DNA of 61,923 nt from a virus. Made by a program: the position numbers and the translations under genes. Below the pieces are notes generated by a model. It worked only from the letters and a program-made list of their open reading frames with translations. It was not told the DNA's origin and searched no databases. Numbering within the stretch: the first letter of the stretch is position 1; every line of letters starts with the position of its first letter. Where the stretch lies: positions 1 through 61,923 of IMG/VR virus record IMGVR_UViG_3300048591_001211; one strand, written 5' to 3'. Of this stretch, positions 18,151 to 26,091 are shown in pieces.

Positions 18151-18395
18151 TCCCCATCGGCACCTACTTCACGTCCGCCGGGCTCGTCTGCGGCAGCGGC
18201 AACTCTCTCGGCTCGGGTTTGGGAAGCCCCGAGCCTGTTGGCGACATGTCGTCGTCAACGCAGCAGCCACAGCGGCCGGCCTCCGATGGGGCTGGTCGTG
18301 CCGCTGGGCTGTCTCGCTGCACGGGAATCGTAGCCGACGGATCGGCTCACGAAGACGGATCGCCCCGGGGTCAACCAGGAGGACCAGCCCGTTAG
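18147..18395 (+). CDS. Short Gly/Ser/Pro-rich hypothetical protein
   Basis: This 82-residue frame begins MIPIGTYFTSAGLVCGSGNS and starts at an ATGA overlap with the preceding gene, which supports expression. The rest is low complexity (Gly, Ser, Pro) with no recognisable domain. It may be a real small protein or chance open frame; the coupling to the upstream stop is the main support. Confidence 0.35.
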   Translation: MIPIGTYFTSAGLVCGSGNSLGSGLGSPEPVGDMSSSTQQPQRPASDGAGRAAGLSRCTGIVADGSAHEDGSPRGQPGGPAR

Positions 18396-18403
18396 CCAGG
18401 AGG
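18375..18403 (+). promoter_or_regulatory. Paired CsrA-like binding motifs
   Basis: CCAGGAGG occurs twice, at 18375-18382 and 18396-18403, 21 nt apart, in the leader just before the csrA-like start at 18423. GGA-centred motifs are the core of CsrA sites, so they could mediate autoregulation of translation. Note that no ribosome site lies at normal distance from the ATG. Inference from sequence and position. Confidence 0.4.
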
Positions 18404-18422
18404 GCGAGCGGGCGCCGCACAC

Positions 18423-18614
18423 ATGCTGACGCTGAGAGTCAATCGAGGTGAGCCGGTCGTCATCCGGACGCAGGGGCCGGCGGAGATCACGGTCGTGTCC
18501 CTTCGCGAGGGGACTACTCGCTTGGGCGTCGAGGCCGAGCGAGAGGTGACGGTGAACCGGGCCTCGGTACAGGAAGCGATCGACCGCGAGATGCGACGAG
18601 GGGGCCAGGCGTGA
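18423..18614 (+). CDS. csrA: CsrA family carbon storage regulator homologue (phage)
   Basis: This 63-residue protein matches the CsrA pattern: MLTLRVNRGEPVVI at the N-terminus, a central ITVVSLREGTTRLGVEAERE corresponding to the TVLGVKGNQVRIGV-APKE region, and V-x-V-N-R-x-x-V-Q-E-A-I at the C-terminus. CsrA dimers bind GGA motifs in mRNA leaders and block or activate translation. Some residues differ from host CsrA (RVNRGEP in place of R-x-x-G-E-x-I-x-I), so specificity may have changed. It is embedded in the phage early operon, which suggests control of phage or host translation. Confidence 0.8.
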   Translation: MLTLRVNRGEPVVIRTQGPAEITVVSLREGTTRLGVEAEREVTVNRASVQEAIDREMRRGGQA

Positions 18615-18617
18615 GCC

Positions 18618-18905
18618 ATGCGAACGTACGAAGAGACACAGGCGATCGTGCTGCGGTGGAGGCAGCAGGGGTGGAGCTATGCGGAGATCGGACGGGCGCT
18701 CGGCATGAGCGCGGCCGAGACGCTGACATGCATCAACGGCGAGTCGCAGGAGCCAGACCCGAACGAGTACCTGATCGAGTTGCAGAAGTCGGCGATTCGG
18801 ATTCGGAAGGGCGAGCCTCCAACCGGGCCGGTGCCGCCACGGGTTGAGATTCAACAGGTGTCAACGGGGCACGGAACGAGACGCAAGGGACTGAGGAGTT
18901 ACTGA
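18618..18905 (+). CDS. Small helix-turn-helix protein
   Basis: This 95-residue protein has a likely helix-turn-helix in residues 4-40 (ETQAIVLRWRQQGWSYAEIG, then RALGMSAAETLTCING), in the style of sigma-region-4/homeodomain-like folds. The rest is Pro-rich and basic. It begins 3 nt after csrA. It may regulate the operon or act in recombination; function is not known. Confidence 0.6.
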   Translation: MRTYEETQAIVLRWRQQGWSYAEIGRALGMSAAETLTCINGESQEPDPNEYLIELQKSAIRIRKGEPPTGPVPPRVEIQQVSTGHGTRRKGLRSY

Positions 18906-18907
18906 GC

Positions 18908-19819
18908 ATGGAAGCGGTAGCGGAACAGATGGATCGTGACACGTGGCTGGCCGAGCGACGCAAGGGCATCGGCGGTTCGGACGTCGCGGCGATCCTTGGG
19001 CTGTCGAAGTGGACGTCACCAGTGGAGGTATGGCTCGACAAGCTCGGCCGTCTTCCACCGAAGGAAGAGACGCCTGCCATGCGGTGGGGAAGTCTCAAGG
19101 AGCCGCTTATCCTCGACGAGTTCAGCCGCGCGACGGGCATGGAGGTTCGCCGCGGCCTGCCGATGCAGGCGAGCGAGGATCACCCGTTCATGCTCGCCAC
19201 GATCGACGGCCTGGTGGAGGACCGCCAAGCGATCGTCGAGGCCAAGACAGCCATGTTCGCGGAGGGTTGGGGCGAGCCAGGTACCGCGGAAATCCCCGCG
19301 TATTACCTCACCCAGGTGACGCACTACATGGCCGTGACGGGGGCCGTGGTCGCCTTCGTTCCGGTGCTGATTGGGTCAAGCGACTTCCGCATCTATGAGG
19401 TCGAGCGTGACGAGTCGCTCATCGCGGACCTGGTCGAGGCCGAGCGTTCGTTCTGGTTCGATCACGTTCTCGCCGGTGTCGAGCCGGAGCCGGTGAGCAA
19501 GGAAGACGCGTTGCTCCTGTGGGCTCGCGACAACGGCACGACGGTGGACGTCGACGAGGACGTGGCCGCGGATGTGGAACGGCTCAAGGCCCTCAAGGCC
19601 GAGATCACGCTCCTCGAAGAGCGAGCTGCGTTGATCGATGACCGCGTTCGGATTGCGTTCCGTGAGGCGGCGCAGCTTCGTTTCAACGGCGAGGTGATCG
19701 CCACATACAAGGGCCAGGCGCGGAAGAGCCTGGACCAAAGGGCGATCGAAGCGGAGCACCCGTCGATCGTCGCGCAATACAAGCGGGAGTCGCTGTCGCG
19801 AGTCTTGCGGTTGAAGTGA
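18908..19819 (+). CDS. YqaJ-type phage recombinase exonuclease
   Basis: This 303-residue protein has the YqaJ/lambda-exonuclease motifs: W-L-A-E-R-R-K-G-I-G-G-S-D near residues 13-25, AILGLSKW, MRWGSLKEPLILDEF, then IDGLV-x-x-RQAIVEAKTA (the D...E-x-K nuclease core) and YYLTQVTHYMAVTG. Such enzymes resect double-stranded ends to give single strands for annealing. A coiled segment (KALKAEITLLEERAALIDDR) follows. GAGGAG lies 11 nt before the ATG. The next two genes probably complete a phage recombination module. Confidence 0.9.
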   Translation: MEAVAEQMDRDTWLAERRKGIGGSDVAAILGLSKWTSPVEVWLDKLGRLPPKEETPAMRWGSLKEPLILDEFSRATGMEVRRGLPMQASEDHPFMLATIDGLVEDRQAIVEAKTAMFAEGWGEPGTAEIPAYYLTQVTHYMAVTGAVVAFVPVLIGSSDFRIYEVERDESLIADLVEAERSFWFDHVLAGVEPEPVSKEDALLLWARDNGTTVDVDEDVAADVERLKALKAEITLLEERAALIDDRVRIAFREAAQLRFNGEVIATYKGQARKSLDQRAIEAEHPSIVAQYKRESLSRVLRLK

Positions 19820-19856
19820 CTGTTTCAGGGCACATATCCAGGGAGGGCAGGACGAG

Positions 19857-20975
19857 ATGAGCAGCGGCACAGAAGCATTGAAAGGCGAGTTGGTCAGCTT
19901 AGACGCGGTCGTGAATGACGCGCTGACGCAGATCACCAAAGCGGAGATCGACCAGCAGATTGCGACGGCCCACGCGTACCCGCGAAGCCTGTCGAAGTTC
20001 AAGAACCGAGCGCTCGAAATGGCGACGCTCGATGAAGAGACGGCCGAGTCATGCATCTATTCGCGGCCGGTCGGGAAAGGCCCAGACGGGAAGCAGAAGT
20101 TCGCGGAGGGCATGTCCATCCGCATGGCCGAGATCGTCGGCGCTTGCTTCGGGAACCTTCGGGTTGGGGCAACGCTGATCGAAATGACGCCTCGGTTCGT
20201 GAAGGCCCGCGGTTTCGCTCACGACCTGGAGACCAACTTCGCGAGCACGTCTGAGGTGGTCGAGTCGACTGTGAAGGCCAACGGGATGCCGTACGACGAG
20301 CGAATGCGGGTGGTCGTCGCAAAGGCGGCCCTCGCAAAGGCCCGCCGAGACGCGACGTTCCAGGTGGTCCCGAAAGCCCTGTGCAAGGCGATCGAAGCCG
20401 CTGCCAGGCAGGCCGCCATCGGGGGCGCGACGACGATCGGGAAGCGGCGAGACGCAGTCGCCGGCTGGGTGGCGAAGCTCGGCATCGAGCCGGCCCGCGT
20501 GTGGGCATCGCTCGGGGTTGCGGGTGCCGATGACCTGACGGTTGAGCACCTCACGACCCTGACCGGGGTGAAGACCGCGGTGAAGGATGGCGAGGTCACG
20601 CTTGACGAGGCATTCCCGCCGATCGCTGGCGAGGCTAGCCCGGCGGCTTCTGCCGTGAAGTCGGCCGCGAAGAAGGCCGTCGAGAAGTCGAAGGGCAAGC
20701 CGACGGTTGTGGACGCCCCGTCCGAGCCTGCAAAACCGGCCGAGACTCCACCGGAGAAAGCCGCTGATGCTTCGCCGGCACCAGGCGATGCGGCCGAGCC
20801 GACGGTCTACGAGGGAATCGAGCAGGCCATCATGCTCACGAAGGGGGAGCGATCGCTCGGCAAGATTCGCGACAACCTCGCGAACCACCTCGAGGCCGGA
20901 GCCATCACGGCCGAACAAGCCGATCACCACCGCGACCTCATTGCCGCAAGGCTGGAAAGTGAGGTGTCGGCATGA
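19857..20975 (+). CDS. Conserved phage protein, candidate single-strand annealing partner of YqaJ
   Basis: This 372-residue protein contains a conserved core (SIRMAEIVGACFGNLRVGA, near residues 83-101, and RRDATFQVVPKALCKAIEAA near 162-181) that I recognise from uncharacterised phage proteins. An Ala/Pro/Lys-rich linker (about 260-320) leads to a helical C-terminus. No classical RecT/Erf motif was identified. Its location directly after the YqaJ exonuclease is where a RecT/Red-beta annealing protein normally lies, so that role is proposed by context only. Its stop overlaps the next start (ATGA). Confidence 0.6.
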   Translation: MSSGTEALKGELVSLDAVVNDALTQITKAEIDQQIATAHAYPRSLSKFKNRALEMATLDEETAESCIYSRPVGKGPDGKQKFAEGMSIRMAEIVGACFGNLRVGATLIEMTPRFVKARGFAHDLETNFASTSEVVESTVKANGMPYDERMRVVVAKAALAKARRDATFQVVPKALCKAIEAAARQAAIGGATTIGKRRDAVAGWVAKLGIEPARVWASLGVAGADDLTVEHLTTLTGVKTAVKDGEVTLDEAFPPIAGEASPAASAVKSAAKKAVEKSKGKPTVVDAPSEPAKPAETPPEKAADASPAPGDAAEPTVYEGIEQAIMLTKGERSLGKIRDNLANHLEAGAITAEQADHHRDLIAARLESEVSA

Positions 20976-22318
20976 GCGGCAAACTCCACGTCAGCCACGT
21001 CCGAATCTCGAACATCCTCGGTATCGAGGAGCTCGAGTTTGCTCCTGGCGGGTTCACCGAGATCGTCGGCGCCAACGGGTCCGGCAAGACGAGCACGATC
21101 GAGGCCATTCGCTCAGCACTGCGCGGAGGGCATGACGCCACGCTGCTGCGAAAGGGTTCCGAAAAGGGCGAGATCGTTCTCGTTCTCGACGACGGATCGC
21201 AGATCACCAAGACCGTCACTCAGGACGCGACGAAGGTCAAGGTGCTCCGTGACGAGCGGCTGCTCTCGCGGACGGCGGAGGCGATCAAGGCCCTGCACGA
21301 CGTTCTCAGCGTCAACCCGGTCGAGTTCCTGCGGTCTCCGGAGAAGGCCCGCGTCGATGCCCTTCTCCAAGTCATGCCGATCGCCGTCGACGAGGAGCGT
21401 CTCTCGCGGATCGCCGGCGAGCTCGTGCAGCCGGGCGTCGGTCTCGACCAGATCGAGGCGACGAAAAAAGCCGTGTTCGACGAGCGGACCGGCTTGAGCC
21501 GGACGGCCCGCGATAAGGACGGGGCGATCAAGCAACTCCGGGCGACGCTGCCAGCGAACGTCCCGGACGCACCGGACACCGACGCGTCGCTCCTGGAGCA
21601 GATCAACGCTATCGACGCCGATCGGGACGCGAAGGTGGAGTCGATCGTTCAGGAGTCGTCGGCTTATCTCAAGGTCGTCGACGACACGATCACCGGGCTT
21701 CACGAGCGAATCCGTGAGATCGAGGAGGAGGCCCGGCGGAAGGTCTCGGAGGTCAACGAAGAGGTTGTCGATGCCAAGCGGCGGAAGGCGGAAGCCGTCT
21801 CGCGGTGTGATGCCGCGAAGGCCGAAGTGAGGGCCAAGCATTCCGAGGCCCGGGCCGTCATTCAAACGAAGCTCGACGGGATCAAGGCGGCCCACGAACA
21901 GCAGGCCAGGTACAAGCTGACCACCGAGAACATCAACCGGATGGCGGCCGAGCTTGAATCGATCAAGGACGATACCGAGAAGCTCACGGAGTCGCTCGAC
22001 GCGCTCGACGCCTACAAGGCCGAGCTACTGGCGAGCCTCCCGATACCTGGCCTGGAGGTCGTCGAAGGCCGGCTCCAGCGGTACGGCATCCCGTTCGACC
22101 GGCTGAACACGGCCCAACAGGTTGAGATCGCCGTGGAGATCGCGAAGCTCCGGGCCGGCGAGCTCGGGCTTATCTGCGTCGACGGGCTCGAGCTCCTCGA
22201 CCAGGAGCACTACGAGGCATTCCGCGAGCACGCGGCGGCATCGGGCCTGCAGCTGATCGTGTCGCGGGTCGGGGCCGGCGGGCTTGAGGTGAAGACCGAG
22301 GAGGCCGCCTATGCCTGA
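20972..22318 (+). CDS. SMC/RecF-like AAA ATPase
   Basis: This 448-residue protein has Walker A GANGSGKT at residues 33-40, after the RecF/SMC-like opening HVSHVRISNILGIEELEF. A long coiled coil fills about residues 210-360. A C-terminal Walker B-like segment (LGLICVDGLELLD) precedes EAFREHAAASGLQLIVSRVG. The ABC signature is degenerate (LNTAQQVE). Such phage SMC-like ATPases occur with exonucleases and annealing proteins and probably act in DNA repair or replication. Overlaps by ATGA upstream and by 8 bp downstream. Confidence 0.8.
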   Translation: MSGKLHVSHVRISNILGIEELEFAPGGFTEIVGANGSGKTSTIEAIRSALRGGHDATLLRKGSEKGEIVLVLDDGSQITKTVTQDATKVKVLRDERLLSRTAEAIKALHDVLSVNPVEFLRSPEKARVDALLQVMPIAVDEERLSRIAGELVQPGVGLDQIEATKKAVFDERTGLSRTARDKDGAIKQLRATLPANVPDAPDTDASLLEQINAIDADRDAKVESIVQESSAYLKVVDDTITGLHERIREIEEEARRKVSEVNEEVVDAKRRKAEAVSRCDAAKAEVRAKHSEARAVIQTKLDGIKAAHEQQARYKLTTENINRMAAELESIKDDTEKLTESLDALDAYKAELLASLPIPGLEVVEGRLQRYGIPFDRLNTAQQVEIAVEIAKLRAGELGLICVDGLELLDQEHYEAFREHAAASGLQLIVSRVGAGGLEVKTEEAAYA

Positions 22319-22499
22319 CATCGATCGCATCGTCGCGCGGGACAGACGCATAGCGGAACTGGCGAGGCAGTGGGAGGAAGGCGAGATCGACTCCGCGACG
22401 TTCGCGGTGCTCGCCTCGGGTGAACACGAAAACCGGATCGTTCGGATTCCGGGACGGGCAGAGGGACAGGGCAACACCATCACAGGAGTAGGGGCATGA
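22311..22499 (+). CDS. Small hypothetical protein
   Basis: This 62-residue acidic/charged protein (IDRIVARDRRIAELARQWEE) overlaps the SMC-like gene by 8 bp and the next gene by ATGA. Helical N-terminus, no recognisable domain. Support comes from the coupled position in the operon. Confidence 0.55.
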   Translation: MPDIDRIVARDRRIAELARQWEEGEIDSATFAVLASGEHENRIVRIPGRAEGQGNTITGVGA

Positions 22500-23008
22500 C
22501 TACCGAGACGTTGGATCAGATCGAGAAGGCGGCATTGTCGGAGCGCGAGCACGACCACTACGAGGAAATCAAACGCCTCGAACGGGATTGCGATCGCCTT
22601 GAGGGTGTCTACGAAACGGCCAAGGCCGAGGCCGGGGCCGCGAAGAAGGAATGGGAGGGGGCCGTCGCTTCGCTGCGAGCGACCATCCGCCGCGGGCCTG
22701 ACGCCCAAGCGAAGCTCCCGTTCCGCGAGGACTGGCGAGACGTACCGATCGGAGATGCCATCACGCTCACCGAGAAGCAGGCCGAGAAGCTCGAGGAGTT
22801 CGGCATCCGCACGGTCGGCGACTTCGAGAAGCAGCGAGGCGGCGAAGGCCTGACCGCGATCCCGGGCGTCGGCGAGGCCACGGCCGAGAAGTGGGCCGAC
22901 CAGGTCATGGACTTCGTCGCCCAGGCCGCGAGGGACGCTGAGGCCGAAGAGCCCGATGACCAGGAAGACGAGGACTTCGACGACGAAGACGAAGAGGGCG
23001 ACGAATGA
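22496..23008 (+). CDS. Helix-hairpin-helix protein with acidic tail
   Basis: This 170-residue protein has a coiled first half (residues 5-65), then a helix-hairpin-helix segment (LTEKQAEKLEEFGIRTVGDF, then LTAIPGVGEATAEKWADQV) and a strongly acidic C-terminus (DDQEDEDFDDEDEEGDE). HhH domains bind DNA without sequence specificity. The acidic tail resembles those on single-strand-binding proteins. It probably helps the replication/recombination module; its precise role is not known. Confidence 0.65.
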   Translation: MTTETLDQIEKAALSEREHDHYEEIKRLERDCDRLEGVYETAKAEAGAAKKEWEGAVASLRATIRRGPDAQAKLPFREDWRDVPIGDAITLTEKQAEKLEEFGIRTVGDFEKQRGGEGLTAIPGVGEATAEKWADQVMDFVAQAARDAEAEEPDDQEDEDFDDEDEEGDE

Positions 23009-23211
23009 CCATCGCCCTCAAGGCTGATACGTCCTCGCTCACCGAAGGAATCGAGAAGGCGAACGACGCGATCCGAAAGATGGTCCCTCGCAATCGCAGG
23101 CCTTCTGGCGCTCCGTTTGTGAAGCCGCTCAGCCGGGCCAAGCGAAATGGTCTGTGTCCGTGCGGCAGCGGCCGGAAGTTCAAGCGATGCCACGGAGGGC
23201 CGAAGCAATGA
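23005..23211 (+). CDS. Small SEC-C motif protein
   Basis: The 68-residue protein ends with NGLCPCGSGRKFKRCHG, an exact SEC-C zinc-binding motif (C-x-C-x8-C-H). The first half is an amphipathic helix. SEC-C modules are found at the ends of SecA and of many nucleic-acid-linked proteins. It overlaps both neighbours by ATGA. Its partner is unknown. Confidence 0.7.
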   Translation: MTIALKADTSSLTEGIEKANDAIRKMVPRNRRPSGAPFVKPLSRAKRNGLCPCGSGRKFKRCHGGPKQ

Positions 23212-23417
23212 TCCGACGACTACTCGCCCGATGGCGACAACGTCGTGAGTCGGCAGCCATCGCGGTCGCGCTCCAGGCGGAGAACGACGAGCTGCGTGCC
23301 GAGAACAAGCGGCTCACGGACGCGTTGCAAGCGATCGCATCCGCAGCCGTGCGGATCGCCCACGGTGAGCGAGTGTTTCTCGATACGTGGGCGGGCTACA
23401 CGAGGAAGACGCCATGA
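23208..23417 (+). CDS. Short coiled-coil hypothetical protein
   Basis: From the ATG at 23208 (overlapping the SEC-C stop) this frame gives 69 residues: a basic start (MIRRLLARWRQRRES) and a leucine-zipper-like helix (LQAENDELRAENKRLTDALQ). No family recognised. Confidence 0.55.
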   Translation: MIRRLLARWRQRRESAAIAVALQAENDELRAENKRLTDALQAIASAAVRIAHGERVFLDTWAGYTRKTP

Positions 23418-24025
23418 GCACAGCGACCGCCACCCGCGAGCGTCCAATCCTGTTCTCCGGGCCGATGGTCCGAGCGATCCTCGCCGGCCGGAAGACGCAG
23501 ACGCGGCGGATCGTGAGGCCGCGGCAGGTGCATGAAGGTATCAACATCTATTACGTGCCCAAGACGTGCCCGTATGGACGTGCGGGAGACCTTCTGTGGG
23601 TTCGTGAAACGTGGGCTCCGGTATCCACGTTCGATCCTTCTCCCGAGACGGGTGCTCTCTATCGAGCCGACCCGATGTATGACGGGATAGATCAATTCGA
23701 TTGGCCGTGGAAGCCATCGATCCACATGCCGCGCTGGGCTTCGCGCATCACGCTCGAAGTCACCGGCGTGCGAGTCGAGCGGCTGAACGACATCAGCGAG
23801 GAGGACGCGATCGCTGAGGGGTGCCAGGAGACGTACTGCTCTCCAGAGCTGACGGCTGAGTGCGAGCCAGGGACTCCGCAGAGGGAGTTGGCCGAGCTGC
23901 TTGAGGGCGGCTGGATCACTGCGAAAGGCAACTTCTCGTTCCTGTGGAATGAGATCAACGGCCCCGGCTCGTGGGCGGCGAACCCTTGGGTGTGGGTGGT
24001 CGAGTTCAGGAGGGTCAAGCAATGA
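23414..24025 (+). CDS. ASCH/PUA-like phage protein
   Basis: This 203-residue protein begins RPILFSGPMVRAILAGRKTQ-TRRIVRP, the signature start of a widespread phage family with an ASCH-like (PUA-related) fold, and continues YGRAGDLLWVRETWAP and ITLEVTGVRVERLNDISEED. ASCH domains are predicted to bind RNA or act on nucleic-acid bases; biochemical function in phages is not established. The start at 23414 overlaps the preceding stop. It precedes a DNA methyltransferase gene, with which it overlaps by ATGA. Confidence 0.7.
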   Translation: MSTATATRERPILFSGPMVRAILAGRKTQTRRIVRPRQVHEGINIYYVPKTCPYGRAGDLLWVRETWAPVSTFDPSPETGALYRADPMYDGIDQFDWPWKPSIHMPRWASRITLEVTGVRVERLNDISEEDAIAEGCQETYCSPELTAECEPGTPQRELAELLEGGWITAKGNFSFLWNEINGPGSWAANPWVWVVEFRRVKQ

Positions 24026-24819
24026 GCTACACCCTCTGCCAAGGCGACTGCCTGACGTGGCTCCGGTCGATGGACACGTACAGCGTGGACCTGATTCTCG
24101 GATCGCCTCCCTACGAAGCGGCACGCACGTACGGGATCGGATTCGATCTCAAGGGGCAAGCGTGGGTCGATTGGATGGTGGAGCGGTGGGAGGAGTTTCA
24201 GCGTGTTTCGCGCGGGCTCGTCGTGATGGTCGTCGCGGGCCAAACACGGAAGTTCGAGTGGTCGGCAACGCCCGCGTTGCTCATGGCCGACCTTCACCGC
24301 GCGGGCTTCCCTCTGAGGACGCCGCCGATCTTCCGTCGCGTCGGCATACCGGGCAGCGGCGGGCCTGAATGGCTCAGAAACGATTACGAATTCTGCGTCG
24401 TCACCGGGAAGGCCGGCCGACTCGAATGGAGCGACAACACCGCGATGGGTGGCGAATGGAAGTATCCGTCGGGCGGCGGTTACTCGCACCGCAAGGCGGA
24501 CGGCACTCGTGTCAAGCGTGAGCGGAAGCCAGGGAGAGCGAACCCAGGCAACGTGATCGATTGCGGCGCTGCTGGCGGTGGCAACATCGGAAGCAAGCTC
24601 GCCCACGAAAACGAAGCCCCTTACCCCGAGCGACTGGCGGAGTTCTTCATCCGCTCGTTTTGTAAGCCAGGGGGCACGGTGCTCGACCCATTCTGCGGCA
24701 GCGGCACCACTCTCGCGGTCGCCCAAAGGCTCGGCCGCAACCCCATCGGGATCGACGTTCGCGAGTCGCAAATCGAGTTGACGCGACGCCGCATGGACGA
24801 AGTCGAGGCGGCAGCATGA
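24022..24819 (+). CDS. Phage DNA methyltransferase (beta class, SPPY motif)
   Basis: This 265-residue protein has motif IV (ILGSPPY) near residue 30 and the AdoMet-binding motif I (VLDPFCGSGTT) near residue 228, with YPERLAEFFIRSF (motif X-like) just before it, the beta-class order. SPPY is more usual in N4-cytosine methyltransferases, DPPY in N6-adenine enzymes, so N4-cytosine is favoured but not proved. No restriction enzyme gene is adjacent; it probably protects phage DNA or marks it. It overlaps both neighbours by ATGA. Confidence 0.85.
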   Translation: MSYTLCQGDCLTWLRSMDTYSVDLILGSPPYEAARTYGIGFDLKGQAWVDWMVERWEEFQRVSRGLVVMVVAGQTRKFEWSATPALLMADLHRAGFPLRTPPIFRRVGIPGSGGPEWLRNDYEFCVVTGKAGRLEWSDNTAMGGEWKYPSGGGYSHRKADGTRVKRERKPGRANPGNVIDCGAAGGGNIGSKLAHENEAPYPERLAEFFIRSFCKPGGTVLDPFCGSGTTLAVAQRLGRNPIGIDVRESQIELTRRRMDEVEAAA

Positions 24820-25274
24820 GCCACACCTACCAGGACGCTCAGTGCGATCTCCCGCTTCTCGGAGTCATTCGGAATGAGCAGCGACGAAACAGCGAGCCCT
24901 CCGCCGGTGATGGAGCGCAACAGGTGCAACGCGTTGAAGCCGGACACGCATCCTTGCGGCCGATGCGGATGCCCGGAGTTCCGCATTTTGCAGACGGCGG
25001 GCGGTCACGAGCTCGAGACCCGGGCACGTCTAAGTCCGCCGGCCGCACCGCAAAACTCGGCGGGCAGAAGCTCTCGGTCTGGCAGGCCCTCGGGCAAGGA
25101 CCAGCGGGGCAGACGGAGCTCGGGCGACGAACCGGTCTCCTGCCCCACCAGGTGAACAAGCGGCTTTCGGACCTCGAGCACGAGGGATGGGCCGCGCCTA
25201 CGGGGCGCGAGGTGCTCAACGAAGGCGGCCACATGGAACGTGAGTGGAGAAGGATCGAGGTGACGGATGGCTAG
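24816..25274 (+). CDS. Winged-helix-like hypothetical protein, possible frame change
   Basis: The 152-residue frame starts at an ATGA overlap (MSHTYQDAQCDLPLLGV) and its last 75 residues look like a winged helix (LSVWQALGQGPAGQTELGRR, then LPHQVNKRLSDLEHEGW). The middle (about residues 20-70) reads poorly, while another frame over the same bases encodes a zinc-ribbon-like protein starting at 24874. Either two genes overlap or a frameshift links a zinc ribbon to the winged helix. Confidence 0.5.
   Translation: MSHTYQDAQCDLPLLGVIRNEQRRNSEPSAGDGAQQVQRVEAGHASLRPMRMPGVPHFADGGRSRARDPGTSKSAGRTAKLGGQKLSVWQALGQGPAGQTELGRRTGLLPHQVNKRLSDLEHEGWAAPTGREVLNEGGHMEREWRRIEVTDG
24874..25155 (+). CDS. Zinc-ribbon-like small protein overlapping the winged-helix frame
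   Basis: This 93-residue frame starts MSSDETASPPPVMERN, with CGGAG about 8-13 nt upstream, and contains HPCGRCGCPEFRILQT, a plausible zinc knuckle. The last 40 residues are low-complexity and likely noise. It is nested in the 24816-25274 frame; see that entry for the frameshift alternative. Confidence 0.35.
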   Translation: MSSDETASPPPVMERNRCNALKPDTHPCGRCGCPEFRILQTAGGHELETRARLSPPAAPQNSAGRSSRSGRPSGKDQRGRRSSGDEPVSCPTR

Positions 25275-26091
25275 GCGGAAAGACTCGATGCACATTCTCC
25301 CGCTCTTCTGCGATGACCTCATCGCGTCGACCGTGGACATGAGCGCTGCTTGCTTCGGGGCGTACATGCGGCTCCTGTGCTTCGCGTGGACGCGTGGCGG
25401 CCTGCCCGATAACGAGGCCGCATGCGCTCGGATCGCCGGTGGGATGAAGACGGAAGACTGGCGGCAGATCCGGGCGAGGCTCACCGTGCTCGAAGACGGT
25501 CGGCTGAGCCACGATCGCCTTGAGCGTGAGCGGGCAGCGGTTGCCGCACATTCTGCGAAGAAATCGGAGGCCGGGAAGAAAGGCAATGCGACCCGGTGGG
25601 GATCGCAAGAGCCATCGCAAACGGATCGCACAGCGATCGCAGAGCGATCGCAAACGGTATCGCAAGTCGATCCCAAAACGATCGCCCCATTCCCATTCCC
25701 TTTCCCAGAAGAAGAAAAACACTCCGCGCGCGCCTCGGCACCGCCGCCGAAAGCCTCGGAACCGGAGGACGAATTCCGCCGGCCGGGGTGGGTGCACGAC
25801 GAATGGGCGGCGATCGTTCCGGTCTGGAACGCGATCGAGCGGGCGGTCCCGTGGACCCACCTGAACCCGCCAAACGATTTCGCGGAGTTGGCGGCGTCCC
25901 CGGGCCGGATGGCCGACGTTCGCAAGGGGCTCGAGCTGCTGCCCGGGTGCGTCCGGTTTACGGAACCGGTGCCCTGGACCCAGTTCGTCCGCGAGCTCGA
26001 TCGGATCATCGCCCTGGAGTTCAGGACACCGCCGCGTGGCGATTCGGTCAGGGGGGCGCGGAAGCAACCAGTCGGAGGGAACATGCGATGA
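25267..26091 (+). CDS. DUF1376-like phage replication protein
   Basis: This 274-residue protein starts with the DUF1376 (YdaU-like) pattern: MHILPLFCDDLIASTVDMSA, GAYMRLLCFAW, and a later DWRQIRARLTVLEDGRLSH-DR. DUF1376 proteins occur at the position of phage replication initiators. A variable middle (residues 95-165) contains repeat-encoded Ser/Gln-rich residues and a Pro-rich link, followed by a conserved C-terminal helical part. The middle DNA holds six evenly spaced ATCGCA repeats, as in lambda O, where the origin lies within the initiator gene. Confidence 0.7.
   Translation: MARRKDSMHILPLFCDDLIASTVDMSAACFGAYMRLLCFAWTRGGLPDNEAACARIAGGMKTEDWRQIRARLTVLEDGRLSHDRLERERAAVAAHSAKKSEAGKKGNATRWGSQEPSQTDRTAIAERSQTVSQVDPKTIAPFPFPFPEEEKHSARASAPPPKASEPEDEFRRPGWVHDEWAAIVPVWNAIERAVPWTHLNPPNDFAELAASPGRMADVRKGLELLPGCVRFTEPVPWTQFVRELDRIIALEFRTPPRGDSVRGARKQPVGGNMR
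25602..25664. repeat. Iteron-like repeat cluster, candidate phage replication origin
   Basis: ATCGCA occurs six times, starting at 25602, 25614, 25625, 25636, 25647 and 25659, so every 11-12 bp, about one helical turn. Two copies lie in AGCGATCGCA. Just downstream (25672-25722) is a less GC-rich pyrimidine/purine stretch (cccattcccattcccttt, gaagaagaaaaa). The layout resembles the iterons plus AT-rich segment of lambdoid origins inside the initiator gene. Confidence 0.5.
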
